NCBI RefSeq assembly: GCF_000400505.1
Contig: NZ_CM001857.1
Coordinates: 3,127,836-3,191,835, forward strand
Reading direction: 5' to 3'
DNA: 64,000 bases
From: Musicola paradisiaca NCPPB 2511
GTDB lineage: Bacteria > Pseudomonadota > Gammaproteobacteria > Enterobacterales > Enterobacteriaceae
Positions 30,941 to 41,636 of the stretch are shown piece by piece. A program made the position numbers and the translations under genes. Below the pieces are notes generated by a model. It saw only the letters and a list, made by a program, of their open reading frames with translations. It searched no databases and was not told the DNA's origin. Within the stretch, counting starts at the first letter, position 1, and each line of letters starts with the position of its first letter.

Positions 30941-31936
30941 ATGCGTATCGCCATCCTGGCATTGCCGGGCAGTATGTCGTCAGCGATATCGGGGCTCGCC
31001 GATATATTTTGGATCGTCAATCAGGCGCTGATAACGCGGCTGGACGAAGCGCATCAGCAGCCCCCTGCCGAGCGCTCTTTTGAAACATCGATTATCAGCG
31101 CCGACGGCAAGCCGGTACCCGATGCGCAGGGAAGACTCATCCATGTAGACCATTCATTTGAAACAGTCGGCACACCAGATATCGTTCTGGCAACGGGAAT
31201 GGTGCTCGGCCCCAATAAGCTGCCTATGGCGACCGGGCCTGTAAATGCATCGGCGCGCTGGCTCAAAGAACAATTCCAGCGTGGCTCACTGATAGGCGGC
31301 GCCTGCGCAGGAAGTTTTATTCTGGGGGAAGCTGGGTTGCTGGATGGACGGTTTTGCAGCACAACATGGTGGCTTTACCATATTTTTAAACAACAGTATC
31401 CCAAGGCAAAACCTGTGTGGGGCAAAGCGCTGGAAGAACAGGATGGCGTCATTACGACAGGCGGCCCGTTGTCCTGGGTTGAGCTGGCCCTGCACATTAT
31501 CCGGCGTAGCGCAGGATCGGACATCGCCAAATTAGCGGCGGACATCGCAGTCGCCGATAGCCAGCCGCTGTCTCAGCGTATTTATGCCCCACAGGGGTTC
31601 ATGAATACTGTCGATCCGCTACTGCTGCGCGCTGAACATCTGATTCGGTATCAGAACCCATCAATGACGGCGGAAGATTTGGCCAGCGCGCTTAATTTTA
31701 GTGACCGGACTCTGCATCGAAAACTGAAAGAGCTCACGAACGAAAGCCCTAAAAATTTTATTACTCGCGTCAGAATCGAAACGGCGTGCATGCTGCTTGA
31801 AAATCCGGCGGCCAGCATCAAACAGGTCGCAGAAGAGTGTGGTTACAGTGAAGATACGGCTTTCAGACGCGCCTTTTCCCAATTGATGGGAATGACGCCA
31901 ACGCAATACCGAAAGTGGGCCTCATTAAGAACCTGA
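30941..31936 (+). CDS. GlxA-type AraC family transcriptional regulator
   Basis: 331 residues: an N-terminal DJ-1/PfpI (class I amidotransferase-like) domain (about 1-195) with the nucleophile-elbow motif GGACAGSFILGEAGLLDGR, then a C-terminal double helix-turn-helix AraC domain (about 225-325) with MTAEDLASALNFSDRTLHRKLKELTNESPKNFITRVRIE and VAEECGYSEDTAFRRAFSQLMGMTPTQYRK. Upstream in-frame ATG at 30923 is an alternative start. Divergent from the hydrolase-azoreductase-YciI cluster, which it most likely controls; the ligand is unknown. Confidence 0.9.
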   Translation: MRIAILALPGSMSSAISGLADIFWIVNQALITRLDEAHQQPPAERSFETSIISADGKPVPDAQGRLIHVDHSFETVGTPDIVLATGMVLGPNKLPMATGPVNASARWLKEQFQRGSLIGGACAGSFILGEAGLLDGRFCSTTWWLYHIFKQQYPKAKPVWGKALEEQDGVITTGGPLSWVELALHIIRRSAGSDIAKLAADIAVADSQPLSQRIYAPQGFMNTVDPLLLRAEHLIRYQNPSMTAEDLASALNFSDRTLHRKLKELTNESPKNFITRVRIETACMLLENPAASIKQVAEECGYSEDTAFRRAFSQLMGMTPTQYRKWASLRT

Positions 31937-32143
31937 TATGCCGGCATGTCGAGGTCAATCGCCGGCATATCGTAGATTTCGACCAGCCTGAACCACGTAA
32001 TTCATAAGATAAAATTCCCCCTATTTGCCATTTGTACCATCGGCACCTAATCTATTTTCATAGGAATAACAGGCAACATGTTGAATCAAACGAGCACAGG
32101 ATTGCAGATGAAAGCTTCTGCTTAGAATCGGGAGAGACTCGTC

Positions 32144-33268
32144 ATGAATGTCCAACTAAAGTACGCCAGTAGCGAGTCGTTAGACCCGGGCCAGGCCGTC
32201 GCCGAGTTTGCCAACAAGCTCGGTCATGAAGGCATCGATACCGTCATTTTCTTCTGTTCTCCAAACTACGACCTGGACATCCTGGGGCGGGAGTTGAAGA
32301 ACGCATTTTCCTGCCCTTGCATTGGTTGCACCTCTTCGGGCCAGATTGGCACCGAAGGCTTTCAATACTCCGGGCTGTTGGGCCTTGGATTGGGCAAAAA
32401 CTTTCGTACCCACTCCTTCATGATTCAACCATTGATCGACTATAGCGCGGCAGTGGCCGACATCGCCGAGGCTATTCGCCGCGATACCGAGGCAAGGCCA
32501 AATCTACAGCGCTTCGGTCTACTGCTGATAGACGGCCTCTCTATGGCCGAAGAGCGCCTGGCTGCGAATCTCTACCAACAGATCGGCAACGTTCCAATCA
32601 TTGGCGGTTCCGCCGGCGATGACCTGCGTTTCGAGAAAACCCACGTCTACGATGGACATGGACGATTCGTTTCCGACGCAGCAATATTCGCCGTCATCGA
32701 GACCGATGCGCCCATCGCCACCTTCAAAGTCCAGCATTTCGAACCCAGTGAAGTGGAGTTAGTCATCACCGAAGCCGATCCGGAAAAGCGGCTCATCCTG
32801 GAAATAAACGGTGAGCCTGCCGCTCAGGTTTACGCAGAGGCTCTGGGTCTCACGGTGCACGAATTGACGCCGACGGTATTCTCCCGCCACCCGCTGGTGC
32901 TCTCCTTCGGTGACGAACCCTACGTCCGCTCCATCCAGAAATGGAACGACGACCTCTCTCTCACCTGCTACTGCGCCATAGAGGAAGGGCTGATCGTCGC
33001 CATCGGCAAAGCGGAGGATCCGATCCAAACCTTTAAACAGGCTTTCGTCAAAGTCCGAGAAACGATTCCGAACCCCGTAGTCATCATCGGCTGCGATTGC
33101 ATTCTGCGCCGTCTCCAGTTCGAACAAGAGGGGCTCGAAGAGCAGATTGGCAACGTGATGACACAAAACCGGGTCGTGGGTTTCTCCACCTATGGCGAGC
33201 AGTTCAACGGATTGCACGTGAACCAAACCTTTACGGGCGTCGCTATTGGAGGGCAACACAGTGACTGA
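32144..33268 (+). CDS. FIST domain sensor protein (possible NosP-like)
   Basis: 374 residues without signal peptide or membrane helices. The FIST_N region (about 25-215) contains VIFFCSPNYDLDILGRELKNAFSCPCIGCTSSGQIGTEGF and NVPIIGGSAGDDLRFEKTHVYDG. The FIST_C region (about 220-365) contains SFGDEPYVRSIQKWNDD, VVIIGCDCILRRLQFEQEG and VVGFSTYGEQFNGLHVNQTFTGVAIGG. FIST proteins are ligand sensors; the NosP branch binds heme and nitric oxide and is encoded beside histidine kinases. The kinase gene overlaps this one, so it is a good NosP candidate, but heme binding is inference. GGGAGAG precedes the ATG. First of four overlapping genes. Confidence 0.85.
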   Translation: MNVQLKYASSESLDPGQAVAEFANKLGHEGIDTVIFFCSPNYDLDILGRELKNAFSCPCIGCTSSGQIGTEGFQYSGLLGLGLGKNFRTHSFMIQPLIDYSAAVADIAEAIRRDTEARPNLQRFGLLLIDGLSMAEERLAANLYQQIGNVPIIGGSAGDDLRFEKTHVYDGHGRFVSDAAIFAVIETDAPIATFKVQHFEPSEVELVITEADPEKRLILEINGEPAAQVYAEALGLTVHELTPTVFSRHPLVLSFGDEPYVRSIQKWNDDLSLTCYCAIEEGLIVAIGKAEDPIQTFKQAFVKVRETIPNPVVIIGCDCILRRLQFEQEGLEEQIGNVMTQNRVVGFSTYGEQFNGLHVNQTFTGVAIGGQHSD

Positions 33269-34346
33269 AATGTCCGCCGCCGACTATGAGCGCAAACTCG
33301 CTGCCCGGGATAAAACCATCGATGTACTCAAGCGCCGCATCGCGCAAGAAGCCAGACACAGCCACGCTACGCCTTTTGCCATCCTGGAACAGAACGTGGG
33401 GCTGGAGAAGGTGGTCGCCCGCAAGACCCTTGAGTTGGAAAACGAACGGCATGAGTTGGAAAAAGCCCTGACCGAGTTGCGTTTCACCCAAGCTCAGTTG
33501 CTGCAGGCGCAGAAGATGGAATCCATTGGACAGCTCGCCGCCGGCATCGCCCACGAGATCAACACGCCGACTCAGTATGTCTCCGACAATGTGGGATTTG
33601 TTAAAACCGCTGCCGCCTCTCTGCTAAGCCTGCTGGACTCCGCCCTCGCGCTGGCAGAGGCCGCACGGGGAAAAATGGCCGAAGAACCTATCGTGGCGGA
33701 ATTCGACGCGGCCCTCAAGCGCGTGAAAGTGGAGTTCTTACGCCGCCAGATCCCAAGCGCATTAGATGAATCGCTGGAGGGCCTGGGCCATATCGCCAAG
33801 ATTGTGTCCGCCATGAAGGAATTCTCCCATCCCTCACAAAACGAGAAAGCGCTGGTGGATGTGCGCGAAATCATCAACACCACGGCAACCGTCGCCCGCA
33901 ACGAATGGAAATACGTAGCGGAACTGGAGACCCATTTCGAGGATGAGTTGCCGCAATTGCCGTGTTTGCGCGATATGATCGGTCAGGCCATTCTCAACCT
34001 GGTGGTGAACGCCGCCCATGCCATCGCAGACACCATTAAGGAAGGCATCAAAGAAAAAGGCCTTATCATCATCTCCGCGGCACGGGACGGCGAGCATATG
34101 GAGATCAGGATCAAAGACGACGGAAGCGGCATCCCCGCGAGGATTCGCGACCGTATTTTCGATCCGTTTTTCACGACCAAAGCCGTAGGTAAAGGCACGG
34201 GGCAAGGTCTCGCCATTGTCTATTCGACCGTGGTGGACAAACATTGCGGGCAGATCCGTTGCGAATCGGAAGAAGGTGTGGGTACGACATTCATCCTGCG
34301 CTTACCGCTTCACTGCCATAAAGAGGAATGCCCCGCATGCAAGTGA
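33261..34346 (+). CDS. Soluble hybrid-free sensor histidine kinase
   Basis: 361 residues with no transmembrane segment, so cytoplasmic. Residues about 45-90 form a coiled coil ([35 protein letters not shown]). The phospho-acceptor is His98 in [13 protein letters not shown]. The ATPase domain (about 225-355) has N-box [14 protein letters not shown]1 DDGSGIP, F-box DPFFTTK and G2 GQGLAIV. GTG at 33261 is the preferred start, with TTGGAGGG seven bases before and an eight-base overlap with the FIST gene; TTG 33246 and ATG 33270 are alternatives. With no sensor of its own, it is probably controlled by the FIST protein and phosphorylates the two downstream receivers. Confidence 0.9.
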   Translation: MTEMSAADYERKLAARDKTIDVLKRRIAQEARHSHATPFAILEQNVGLEKVVARKTLELENERHELEKALTELRFTQAQLLQAQKMESIGQLAAGIAHEINTPTQYVSDNVGFVKTAAASLLSLLDSALALAEAARGKMAEEPIVAEFDAALKRVKVEFLRRQIPSALDESLEGLGHIAKIVSAMKEFSHPSQNEKALVDVREIINTTATVARNEWKYVAELETHFEDELPQLPCLRDMIGQAILNLVVNAAHAIADTIKEGIKEKGLIIISAARDGEHMEIRIKDDGSGIPARIRDRIFDPFFTTKAVGKGTGQGLAIVYSTVVDKHCGQIRCESEEGVGTTFILRLPLHCHKEECPACK

Positions 34347-35434
34347 TGTTCGTCGATGACGAAAGCCGGGTGCTTTCCGGCATTGAGCGGGCACTCATGA
34401 TGCAGGACACCGGATGGGAATACCGCTTCGCCAGTAGCGGTCAGGAAGCACTGGCTATGCTGGAGGAAAAACCGGCCGACGTAGTGGTGTCCGACATGCG
34501 TATGCCCTTTATGGATGGCGCTGAATTACTGGCGCAGGTACGCAACCGCTGGCCTGGCACCATACGTATTATTCTGTCCGGCTACTCTGAGCCCGCGGCT
34601 ACCTTGCGCATGTTGGACGTGGCTCACCGGTTTGTCTCTAAACCCTGCGACAGCACGGTACTGCTGACTATGATAGAAAGCGCACTGACCCTGCGCGACA
34701 TGTTCCGGAACCCGGCCGTGATCGAGATAGTCGGCGGCGTCAACCGGTTGCCCGCCGCCCCCAAAGTGTTCACCGCAGTATGCCGCCTCCTTAACGATCC
34801 CGGCAGCGATACCCGACACATCGCCGAACTTCTGGGCAGTGACCCGGCGCTGAGCGCCAAGATTATGCAGCTTGCGAATTCGACCTATTTCGCCAGAGGT
34901 GGTCACATCAACGATATAGGAAACGCCATTACCCATTTGGGTCTGGATCAGGTGAGACAGCTCGTCCTGGCTTCTCAAGTCTTTGCTGACGCGAAGACAG
35001 ACCATTGTGTGGAACGGTTACAGCGAAACGCCCTGCTCGCCGCCACTCTAGCCGCCCGTATTTCCAGCCACCAGGGGTTGGAGCCGACTGCCGCCCTGCT
35101 CGCCAACATTGCATGGCTCATCCCCGAACTGAGGGAATCTGACGGCAAGGCCTTCACAGCGCTCGACAACGTCCCCATGCTCGCCGCAGTGGGCGCGTAT
35201 CTGCTGGCCTTGTGGGGATTACCCATGGATATCGTGGAAGCAGTGGCATGTCATGTGCGACCTTCCCATTCTGCCGAAAAAGTCTTCGGCACGATCGGCA
35301 TCGTTCATGTCGCGGTCACCCTCGTCAATAACGGCGTCCTCGATCTGGACTATCTCGAACAAACCGGCGTACTGAACAAACTGCCCCAGTGGCAGGAGAT
35401 GCTCGCCCACATACAGGAAACTCGCGATGACTGA
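34337..35434 (+). CDS. Response regulator with HDOD output domain
   Basis: 365 residues. Receiver (about 1-120): acidic pair in FVDDES, phospho-acceptor Asp53 in VVSDMRMPFMDG, Ser/Lys in LSGYSEPA and FVSKPCDS. HDOD domain (about 128-330): LPAAPKVFTAVCRLLNDPGSDTRHIAELLGSDPALSAKIMQLANSTYF. HDOD is related to HD but without a metal site and acts through protein contacts. The ATG at 34337 has GAGGA nine bases upstream; the ATG at 34328 has it too close. Overlaps the kinase gene by 10 bases and the next gene by eight. It likely transmits the kinase signal to partner proteins. Confidence 0.9.
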   Translation: MQVMFVDDESRVLSGIERALMMQDTGWEYRFASSGQEALAMLEEKPADVVVSDMRMPFMDGAELLAQVRNRWPGTIRIILSGYSEPAATLRMLDVAHRFVSKPCDSTVLLTMIESALTLRDMFRNPAVIEIVGGVNRLPAAPKVFTAVCRLLNDPGSDTRHIAELLGSDPALSAKIMQLANSTYFARGGHINDIGNAITHLGLDQVRQLVLASQVFADAKTDHCVERLQRNALLAATLAARISSHQGLEPTAALLANIAWLIPELRESDGKAFTALDNVPMLAAVGAYLLALWGLPMDIVEAVACHVRPSHSAEKVFGTIGIVHVAVTLVNNGVLDLDYLEQTGVLNKLPQWQEMLAHIQETRDD

Positions 35435-36569
35435 AACTGCCTTGCCCCGCGTATTGTGCGTAGATGACGAATCCAATGTACTTGCCGCAATGGAGCGTAA
35501 CCTGTTTGGCGAATTCGACGTTGTGGTGGCTCCTAGCGGGGAAGCCGGCCTGGATGCCATTCGCTGGGGCAAACGTTTTGCCGTGATTATGTCCGACATG
35601 CGTATGCCCAACATGGATGGCGCCACCTTCCTCGCCAAAGCCCGCGAACTCTCCCCCGACAGCGTGCGTATCCTGCTTACCGGTCAGGCTGACGTGGAAT
35701 CCTCCATCGCCGCCATCAACAAGGGAGCCATCTTCCGTTACCTCTGCAAACCGTGTCCGAAAGAAGATCTGGTTTCGGCACTTAATGACGCCGTCAGCCA
35801 GTACCGTCTCATTTGTGCAGAAAAGGAATTGCTGGCAACCACCCTCACCGCTTCGGTCAAAACGCTGACTGAAGTACTCGCCATGGTCGCACCGTGGGCT
35901 TTTCAACGGGCGGCGTTTGCCCAGTCCTGTGTCCACCATGCGCTGACCAAGCTAGAATGGCCTGATGGGTGGATATACACCATCGCCGCGTCCTTGAGCC
36001 AAATCGGCTGCGTCGGCATTCCCGCCGATATCGTCCAAGCCGATGCGGCCCAGCGCGAACTCACCGAGGGAGAGAAAAAACTCCTCAAGGAACACCCAGA
36101 TGTCGCCGCGCGATTGGTGGCACACATCCCCCGCCTCGAGCTGGTGGCCGAGATCATCCGCCACCAGGACAAGATTGCCCCGTCCAGCGCCCCCACCGAG
36201 GTTATCCGCGGTTCACACCTCTTGCGCGGCGCCCTCGAACTCGAGCGCCACGCATCGCGGGGACAGGCACTGGAACATCCAGGGGAAATCCTGCGTGCGT
36301 TACGACCGCCGATCCCTGAGTACATTATCAAAACCCTGACTGATTTCCGCACCAACACAGCCGGTGTCCGCACTGTGCGCATTTGCGAATTGAAGCCTGG
36401 CTGGGTGATAGATGAAGACATACGCACCACCAACGACTTAATGGTACTTACCAAAGGTCATGAACTCACCGATACCGCTATCTCTGCACTTCAACGCCTC
36501 CTTGCCGCCAACGCCGTCAAAGAACCGATCCGGGTACGTGGACTTCCGGATACCCCGGCATCATCGTGA
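35427..36569 (+). CDS. Response regulator with degenerate HD-GYP-like domain
   Basis: 380 residues. Receiver (about 8-122): Asp pair in CVDDES, phospho-acceptor Asp57 in VIMSDMRMPNMDG, LLTGQAD and RYLCKPCPKEDL. The following region (about 145-275) aligns with HD-GYP phosphodiesterases at IGCVGIPADI and KEHPDVAARLVAHIP. However, the usual LLHDIGKIGIP is SLSQIGCVGIP (189-199), so the metal-binding HD is SQ and the Lys is Cys. The HHERWDGRGYP signature is replaced by RHQDKIAPSSAP. It should not cleave cyclic di-GMP and is probably an allosteric partner. An extra C-terminal region (about 295-380) is unassigned. Last gene of the operon. Confidence 0.85.
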   Translation: MTETALPRVLCVDDESNVLAAMERNLFGEFDVVVAPSGEAGLDAIRWGKRFAVIMSDMRMPNMDGATFLAKARELSPDSVRILLTGQADVESSIAAINKGAIFRYLCKPCPKEDLVSALNDAVSQYRLICAEKELLATTLTASVKTLTEVLAMVAPWAFQRAAFAQSCVHHALTKLEWPDGWIYTIAASLSQIGCVGIPADIVQADAAQRELTEGEKKLLKEHPDVAARLVAHIPRLELVAEIIRHQDKIAPSSAPTEVIRGSHLLRGALELERHASRGQALEHPGEILRALRPPIPEYIIKTLTDFRTNTAGVRTVRICELKPGWVIDEDIRTTNDLMVLTKGHELTDTAISALQRLLAANAVKEPIRVRGLPDTPASS

Positions 36570-36648
36570 CATTTAACAGACCTGACGGTGGTGATTCAGT
36601 AACAGGACGAATAGGCTTCAAGCAATGCCGCAGCCGATACTGCCCAAT

Positions 36649-36678
36649 GGTGAGGGTGAGGGTGAGGGTGAGGGTGAG
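36649..36678 (+). repeat. Five tandem copies of GGTGAG
   Basis: Exactly five uninterrupted GGTGAG hexamers in the convergent gap between the signalling operon and guaA. A hexanucleotide array of this kind can change copy number by slippage. It is outside any gene, so no coding effect is expected. Confidence 0.95.
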
Positions 36679-36709
36679 ATAGTGTGAACCGGCTTAACGC
36701 GCCATAAAG

Positions 36710-36733
36710 CCCCCCCTGACGGTACAGGAGGGG
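36710..36733 (-). terminator. Probable terminator of guaBA
   Basis: On the minus strand CCCCTCCTG and CAGGGGGG form a stem with a six-base loop, followed by CTTTAT, about 43 bases after the guaA stop. The U run is weak. Confidence 0.6.
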
Positions 36734-36775
36734 TTAAGCGCTGAATAAAAATGATGGTACTACGTTAGTAGTAGA

Positions 36776-38353
36776 TCACTCCCACTCGATCGTCGCCGGT
36801 GGCTTACCCGATACGTCGTACACCACGCGAGAGATACCGTCCACTTCGTTGATGATGCGGTTGGACACACGGCCAAGGAAATCATACGGCAGGTGCGCCC
36901 AGTGCGCGGTCATGAAGTCGATAGTTTCGACCGCACGCAGCGAGACGACCCAATCATATTTACGGCCATCGCCCATGACGCCGACGGAACGTACCGGCAG
37001 GAATACGGTGAACGCCTGGCTGACCTTATCGTACAGCTCAGCCTTGTGCAGTTCTTCAATGAAGATGGCATCGGCGCGACGCAGCAGGTCGCAATACTCT
37101 TTCTTCACCTCACCCAGCACTCGCACGCCAAGCCCCGGCCCCGGGAACGGATGACGGTACAGCATGTTGTACGGCAGGCCCAGTTCCAGACCTATTTTGC
37201 GCACTTCATCTTTGAACAGCTCTTTCAGCGGCTCAACCAGCCCCAGCGCCATGTCGTCCGGCAAACCACCGACGTTGTGGTGCGATTTGATGACATGCGC
37301 CTTGCCGGTGGCGGAAGCGGCGGACTCGATCACATCCGGATAGATGGTGCCTTGCGCCAGCCATTTCACGTCAGTCAACTTGCCCGCTTCTTCATCAAAC
37401 ACGTCAACGAATACCCGGCCGATGGTTTTGCGTTTGGCTTCCGGGTCGGCAATACCGGCCAGCGCCGACAGGAAACGCTCTTCCGCCGGGACATGGACAA
37501 TGTTCAGACCGAACTGATCGCCGAACATCTCCATCACCTGCTCGGCTTCGTTCAAACGCAACAGGCCGTTATCGACAAACACGCAAGTCAGGCGATCGCC
37601 AATCGCACGGTGCAACAATAACGCGGTGACGGATGAATCAACACCGCCGGACAGACCAAGGATCACTTTGTCTGCGCCCACCTGCTCACGGATACGGGCA
37701 ATCGCGTCATCGATGATTTTGGCCGGGGTCCACAGCGCTTCACACTGGCAGATATCACGGACAAAACGCTCTAACATCCGCTGACCCTGACGGGTATGGG
37801 TGACTTCCGGATGGAACTGTACGCCGTAGAAGCGTTTTTCTTCATTAGCCATGATGGCATACGGGCAGGTGTCGGTGCTGGCGACGGTAACAAAATCAGC
37901 CGGAATAGCGGTGACTTTATCGCCGTGGCTCATCCACACATCCAACAGCGGTGCGCCGCTGGCGCTGACTTCATCCTGAATGTCGCGAATCAGCGCGCTT
38001 GGTGTTTTGATTTCCACCTGCGCATACCCGAATTCACGCTCACTGGAACCTTCAACCTGACCGCCCAGTTGCATCGCCATGGTCTGCATGCCGTAACATA
38101 CGCCCAGTACCGGCACGCCGGCCTGGAAAACATATTCCGGCGCACGCGGACTATTGAACTCGGTCGTACTTTCCGGGCCGCCGGAAAGGATGATGCCGTT
38201 CGGGTTAAATTCGCGGATCTGCGCTTCGGTCACATCCCACGCCCACAGTTCACAGTACACCCCCAGCTCACGCACCCGGCGTGCTACCAGTTGCGTGTAT
38301 TGCGAACCGAAATCAAGAATAAGAATGCGGTGTTGATGAATGTTTTCTGTCAT
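36776..38353 (-). CDS. guaA: GMP synthase (glutamine-hydrolysing)
   Basis: Converts XMP to GMP using ATP and glutamine. Class I glutaminase domain (about 9-200): [18 protein letters not shown], nucleophile Cys in [19 protein letters not shown] and His-Glu in [11 protein letters not shown]. The ATP pyrophosphatase P-loop is [13 protein letters not shown], and the C-terminal dimerisation domain ends with the conserved [10 protein letters not shown]. 525 residues, as in E. coli, with no break. It is 93 bases downstream of guaB on the same strand, forming the classical guaBA operon. Confidence 0.98.
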   Translation of the reverse strand: MTENIHQHRILILDFGSQYTQLVARRVRELGVYCELWAWDVTEAQIREFNPNGIILSGGPESTTEFNSPRAPEYVFQAGVPVLGVCYGMQTMAMQLGGQVEGSSEREFGYAQVEIKTPSALIRDIQDEVSASGAPLLDVWMSHGDKVTAIPADFVTVASTDTCPYAIMANEEKRFYGVQFHPEVTHTRQGQRMLERFVRDICQCEALWTPAKIIDDAIARIREQVGADKVILGLSGGVDSSVTALLLHRAIGDRLTCVFVDNGLLRLNEAEQVMEMFGDQFGLNIVHVPAEERFLSALAGIADPEAKRKTIGRVFVDVFDEEAGKLTDVKWLAQGTIYPDVIESAASATGKAHVIKSHHNVGGLPDDMALGLVEPLKELFKDEVRKIGLELGLPYNMLYRHPFPGPGLGVRVLGEVKKEYCDLLRRADAIFIEELHKAELYDKVSQAFTVFLPVRSVGVMGDGRKYDWVVSLRAVETIDFMTAHWAHLPYDFLGRVSNRIINEVDGISRVVYDVSGKPPATIEWE

Positions 38354-38446
38354 GAGAGGCGTATTCCACTACGGATTGAAGCGAAAGAAAAATTGAACCC
38401 GGCAAGTTTACCGGGTTCGGTGACATAAATCAGCCTGCCGTTACCC

Positions 38447-40049
<1,603 letters not shown>

Positions 40050-40083
40050 TTAACCTTCATTTAAATTTTTGATCTAGCTCACA

Positions 40084-41481
40084 ATGTCTCAACTTCCCTT
40101 GTCCGCTATTTTTACTGTCAGCCGTCTGAATCAAACGGTAAAACAGCTGCTGGAAAGCGAAATGGGCCTGATCTGGCTTTCCGGCGAAATATCCAACTTC
40201 TCCCAACCGGCTTCTGGACACTGGTATTTCACCCTGAAAGATGAACGCGCTCAGGTGCGCTGCGCCATGTTCCGCACCAGCAACCGTCGGGTGGTTTTTC
40301 GACCACAGAATGGTCAGCAAGTGTTGATCCGCGCCAGCGTAACGCTTTACGAACCCCGGGGGGATTATCAGCTGCTGGCGGACAGTATGCATCCGGCGGG
40401 TGATGGCCTACTGCAACAGCAGTTTGAACACTTGAAGCAACGGTTGTCCGCCGAAGGGCTGTTTGATCAACAACATAAACAACCTTTACCCAAACCGGCG
40501 TACCGAATCGGTGTCATCACCTCCGCCAGCGGTGCAGCCCTGCATGATATTTTGCAGGTTTTGCAGCGACGCGATCCCTCGCTGCCAGTGGTGGTTTACC
40601 CTACGGCAGTACAGGGGGTTGAAGCGCCATTGCAGATTGTCCGCGCCATTGAATTGGCCAACCAACGGCAGGAGTGCGACGTTTTGATCGTTGGCCGTGG
40701 CGGCGGTTCACTGGAAGATCTATGGAGCTTTAACGACGAGCGTGTCGCCCGCGCCATCTTCGCCAGCAACATCCCGATCGTCAGTGCTGTCGGGCACGAA
40801 ATTGACGTCACCATTGCCGATTTTGTCGCCGATCTGCGCGCCCCAACGCCGTCCGCCGCAGCAGAACTGGTCAGTCGCGACCAGACGGAATTGCTGCGCA
40901 GGCTGCAGACTCAGCGCCAACGGCTCGATATGGCGATGGATTACTACCTTGCCCAATGCCAACAGCGTTTTTCCCGATTGCATCACCGCCTGCAACAGCA
41001 ACACCCCCAGTTGCGCCTGGCCCGCCAGCAAACACAGCTAATCCGCCTGAGCCAACGGTTGGATGAAGCAATGCAACAACAGCTACGCCAGACGCAGCGC
41101 CGTCAGGAACGCGCCTTTCAGCGTCTGATGCAACAACAACCACAACCGCGATTACATCGCGCCCACCAGCAACTACAACAACTTCGTTATCGGTTGCAAT
41201 CTCTGTTGGAAAAACAATTAGGCCAGCAGAAACAGCGTTTTGGCGAATTATGTTCCCATCTGGAAGCGGTCAGCCCGCTGGCAACGCTGGCTCGTGGTTA
41301 TAGCGTGACAACAGCGGCTGACGGCCAAGTCTTGACCCAAACTCGACAGGCCAGTCTCGGCGATACGTTGAAAACCCGCTTACAGGATGGGTGGGTTGAA
41401 AGCCGGATAACCGACGTGCAGGCGTTATCTTCCAGCATTGCGCCAAAACGCCGTTCCAAAACACGAAAAACGACTGACTGA
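40084..41481 (+). CDS. xseA: Exodeoxyribonuclease VII large subunit
   Basis: Large subunit of ExoVII, which with XseB degrades single-stranded DNA to acid-soluble oligonucleotides. 465 residues: N-terminal OB-fold (about 1-100, [19 protein letters not shown] and [21 protein letters not shown]), nuclease core with [37 protein letters not shown] and [30 protein letters not shown], then a long Gln/Arg-rich coiled coil (about 275-400) and a C-terminal [11 protein letters not shown] segment. Divergent from guaB, the arrangement found in E. coli. Confidence 0.97.
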   Translation: MSQLPLSAIFTVSRLNQTVKQLLESEMGLIWLSGEISNFSQPASGHWYFTLKDERAQVRCAMFRTSNRRVVFRPQNGQQVLIRASVTLYEPRGDYQLLADSMHPAGDGLLQQQFEHLKQRLSAEGLFDQQHKQPLPKPAYRIGVITSASGAALHDILQVLQRRDPSLPVVVYPTAVQGVEAPLQIVRAIELANQRQECDVLIVGRGGGSLEDLWSFNDERVARAIFASNIPIVSAVGHEIDVTIADFVADLRAPTPSAAAELVSRDQTELLRRLQTQRQRLDMAMDYYLAQCQQRFSRLHHRLQQQHPQLRLARQQTQLIRLSQRLDEAMQQQLRQTQRRQERAFQRLMQQQPQPRLHRAHQQLQQLRYRLQSLLEKQLGQQKQRFGELCSHLEAVSPLATLARGYSVTTAADGQVLTQTRQASLGDTLKTRLQDGWVESRITDVQALSSSIAPKRRSKTRKTTD

Positions 41482-41636
41482 AATACGCCGAAACATCGTG
41501 ACAGTCCGGCTACAGGCAAGGCCTGATAAGGGACAGCGCTAATTATTCTGTCTATACTTACTACCTAAGCGAAGTAATAGACCCCTGTCGATAATCTGTT
41601 ACGAGCCATACTTAGTCATGCATAAGGAGATCACGA

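Noticed and set aside
32078..32125. 15-codon mini-frame (MLNQTSTGLQMKASA) before the FIST gene
   Set aside because: Weak ribosome site and no regulatory hairpin seen; not enough to call a leader peptide.
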